A DNA stretch of 40,544 nt from positions 1 to 40,544 of IMG/VR virus record IMGVR_UViG_3300025869_001808. One strand, given 5' to 3'. The position numbers were made by a program, and so were the translations under genes. This document shows positions 38,722-40,544 of the stretch, piece after piece (within the stretch, counting starts at the first letter, position 1; each line of letters starts with the position of its first letter). The notes beneath the pieces are model-generated. The model was not told the DNA's origin and did no database searches. It saw nothing but the letters and a program-made list of their open reading frames with translations. The DNA comes from a virus.

Positions 38722-39965
38722 TGAACGGATATCAAGAAAGAACTAATTGTTCAGCGTGTGATTCTACCGACTTCCAAACAATATTAGACTTGGGAGTAGT
38801 TCCACTAGCTGGGTATTTTCCTAATCCATTGGAGTTAGATAAAGAGAGTAAGTATCCATTAAAATTAGTGGTGTGTAAAAAATGTAAGTTAGTTCAAACT
38901 GATTCTATGATAAATCCAAAACTATTGTTTGAAGATTATAGATATCTGTCATCAATTGGTTTATCTAAACACTTTGAAAACGTTGCTAGTATGTTGAACG
39001 ATAAATATGACATAAAAGATAAAGATATACTAGAGATAGGATGTAACGATGGTGTATTATTAAAACCACTAAGTGATTTGGGAGCAAACGCAGTCGGTAT
39101 AGATCCAGCTAAAAACGTTGTCAAGATAGCAAAAGATAAAGGATTGAATGTTCACAATGGTTATTTTAGTTATGAAGGTTTAGAATATTATCATGATATA
39201 TTTGAAAATAGATTTGATTTAGTATTATCTAATAATACATTCGCTCACATAATTGACATTCGAGATATTGTCAAGGGTGTCAATCACGTTCTGAAACCAA
39301 CCGGTGATTTCATATTTGAAGTTCATTACTTAAAAAGTTTGATTGAAGGTAATCAATGGGATAACATATATCACGAACACATTTACTATTATTCCATAAC
39401 TGCGTTAAATAATATGTTTAAACTATATGATATGACCATCATTGATTTTGAAGAGATACCAATACACTCTGGTTCTATAAGAGTTACCGTAAAGAATAGT
39501 GTAGTTGATGTACCTAAAAAGATTATAGATAGGATAGAATTGGAGTCAGATACAATTTGCAGTCTAGACTATCTTGGTCAGTATAGTGAAGATGTAAAGA
39601 AACATATATCAGATTTTAATAAAACTTTAAATGAGTTACAAGTTGAAAATGTAGGTGGTTATGGGGCATCTGGTAGAGCTAATATGTTTTGTAATGTAAC
39701 TGGTCTAACTGAAGATAATATTGATTTTATAGTTGATGAATCTCCTGAAAGATGTGGTAGATATATTGCAAATACCAAAATACCAATAGTTGATATAGAT
39801 ACATTAAAGAATAGTGATGTTGATTTGTTAATTATATTTGCATGGAATTACTCCAAGATGATAATAGAGAAGACACAATTCAGAAAGTTTAAATATCTTG
39901 TAGCATTTCCCAAAGTTCAGTTGGTAGATTCCTATGAGGAATTAGAAGGGTTTGATTCAATATGA
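38721..39965 (+). CDS. Sugar C-methyltransferase (NovU/TylC-III-like)
   Basis: SAM-dependent methyltransferase of the three-domain type that adds a methyl group to carbon of a keto deoxysugar. A zinc-binding start with Cys10, Cys13, Cys52 and Cys55 (CSAC, CKKC) is followed by the SAM domain, LEIGCNDGVLL at 104-114 and GIDPAK, then the conserved NIYHEHIYYYS, and a C-terminal Rossmann-like domain with GGYGASGRANMF, as in the family's third domain. 414 residues is normal. The start is GTG sharing a base with the dehydratase stop (taGTG). Position between two dehydratase-like genes fits methylation of a 4-keto intermediate, giving a branched sugar. Confidence 0.9.
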   Translation: MNGYQERTNCSACDSTDFQTILDLGVVPLAGYFPNPLELDKESKYPLKLVVCKKCKLVQTDSMINPKLLFEDYRYLSSIGLSKHFENVASMLNDKYDIKDKDILEIGCNDGVLLKPLSDLGANAVGIDPAKNVVKIAKDKGLNVHNGYFSYEGLEYYHDIFENRFDLVLSNNTFAHIIDIRDIVKGVNHVLKPTGDFIFEVHYLKSLIEGNQWDNIYHEHIYYYSITALNNMFKLYDMTIIDFEEIPIHSGSIRVTVKNSVVDVPKKIIDRIELESDTICSLDYLGQYSEDVKKHISDFNKTLNELQVENVGGYGASGRANMFCNVTGLTEDNIDFIVDESPERCGRYIANTKIPIVDIDTLKNSDVDLLIIFAWNYSKMIIEKTQFRKFKYLVAFPKVQLVDSYEELEGFDSI

Positions 39966-40544
39966 TTCTACGTGGTGAAAAATATCTAATAACAGGCGGA
40001 ACTGGTATTGTTGGTAGAGAGTTATGTAAGAGAATAATAGAACTAGGTGGTAATGTAATAGTATTATCTCGTACTGAAGAGAAGTTAAAGAAGTTAAGAG
40101 AGCAATATAATGAAATAGAGGTAGTAGTTAGTGATATACTTGACAAAACCTCAATTAAGGAATCAATTAGGGATGTTCGAGGTGTGTTTCATCTAACAGC
40201 TTTGGCACAAGGTATGCAATCTGGTAAACCTATTGAATCTATCAACGTAAATCTTCTTGGTTCTATGAATGTTTTAGTAGAGTCATTGAATGTAGATTTC
40301 GTATTAGGAGTTAGTTCCGATAAGGCTGTACAGATATCAGGTAATTATGGTGCTACAAAGTTCTTAATGGAGAAGTTGTTTGGTGAGTTCGAAGAGATAA
40401 ACCCACAAACAAAGTATAGGATTGTAAGATTGGGAAACGTAATCTACTCTACAGACTCTGTTTTAGAAAAATGGAGAGATAAGATTCAAAATAATGAAGA
40501 GGTCATAATAACAGAACCAAAAGCTACTAGATTCTTTATGACAA
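39962..40544 (+). CDS. NAD-dependent epimerase/dehydratase, PseB/CapD-like (3' truncated by window end)
   Basis: The frame starts at an ATG overlapping the C-methyltransferase stop as ATGA and is still open at the last base, giving about 194 residues. YLITGGTGIVGRE is the NAD loop (GGTGIVG, 12-18). GVSSDKAVQISGNYGATKFLME holds Asp120/Lys121 and Tyr129/Lys133, the same spacing of 8 as in PseB-type dehydratases and as in the protein encoded at 37774. It differs from that protein in its AAL/HLTALAQG region, so it is a relative, not a recent copy. Role: a second keto-sugar-forming or epimerising step. The C-terminal substrate domain lies outside. Confidence 0.82.
   Translation, partial: MILRGEKYLITGGTGIVGRELCKRIIELGGNVIVLSRTEEKLKKLREQYNEIEVVVSDILDKTSIKESIRDVRGVFHLTALAQGMQSGKPIESINVNLLGSMNVLVESLNVDFVLGVSSDKAVQISGNYGATKFLMEKLFGEFEEINPQTKYRIVRLGNVIYSTDSVLEKWRDKIQNNEEVIITEPKATRFFMT

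Overview
The window is a stretch of a large, AT-rich, T4-like (tailed, myovirus-type) phage genome, probably marine. All of about 42 genes read from the + strand, mostly with 1-20 nt overlaps (ATGA, TTGA, GTGA, taATG junctions). A full T4-style replisome is recognisable from motifs: gp32 single-strand-binding protein (5' end cut off), UvsX, a T4 RNase H/FEN-type nuclease, gp41 helicase, gp43 polymerase, gp45 clamp, and gp44 and gp62 clamp loader. There are no rRNA or tRNA genes, no CRISPR array, and no gene-free gap longer than about 120 bases.

Region 1 (1-9310): gp32, a structured intergenic RNA with a predicted pseudoknot, uvsX, nuclease, a tiny basic protein, helicase, an adenosylcobalamin-dependent (class II) ribonucleotide reductase, and then a complete 909-residue TonB-dependent outer-membrane receptor with signal peptide, followed by a strong intrinsic terminator. 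The receptor looks like those of marine Bacteroidota/Marinimicrobia-type bacteria. It is the best clue to the host and is unusual cargo for a phage.

Region 2 (9311-18185): two near-identical sigma70-like promoters (TTGACTTGTATA...TATATTTA) head two transcription units. The first carries gp43, gp45, a DNA methyltransferase, gp44, a zinc-ribbon protein, a 49-residue overlapping gene and gp62. The second carries a DUF1599-like protein, a Cas4/AddB-like Fe-S nuclease, an unknown, a SLOG-family protein, a ribbon-helix-helix protein and a small conserved phage protein.

Region 3 (18178-40544, running off the end): about 22 kb of surface-glycan-type genes. It has at least six recognisable or likely glycosyltransferases plus several weaker candidates, two DegT/StrS aminotransferases, a hexapeptide acyltransferase, a PhyH-type dioxygenase, a KAS III (FabH-like) enzyme with an intact Cys-His-Asn triad, an SDR reductase, a glycosyltransferase-methyltransferase fusion, a Gfo/Idh/MocA-FAD oxidoreductase fusion, a polysaccharide deacetylase-like protein, two 4,6-dehydratase-like proteins and a sugar C-methyltransferase. 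Together they could make one or more rare amino, acylated or C-methylated sugars and transfer them. No membrane protein (flippase, polymerase, initiating transferase) is visible here, so the sugars are either added to a host-supplied carrier or placed on another acceptor such as virion proteins.

Functional calls come from motif and family recognition by eye; no database search was run.
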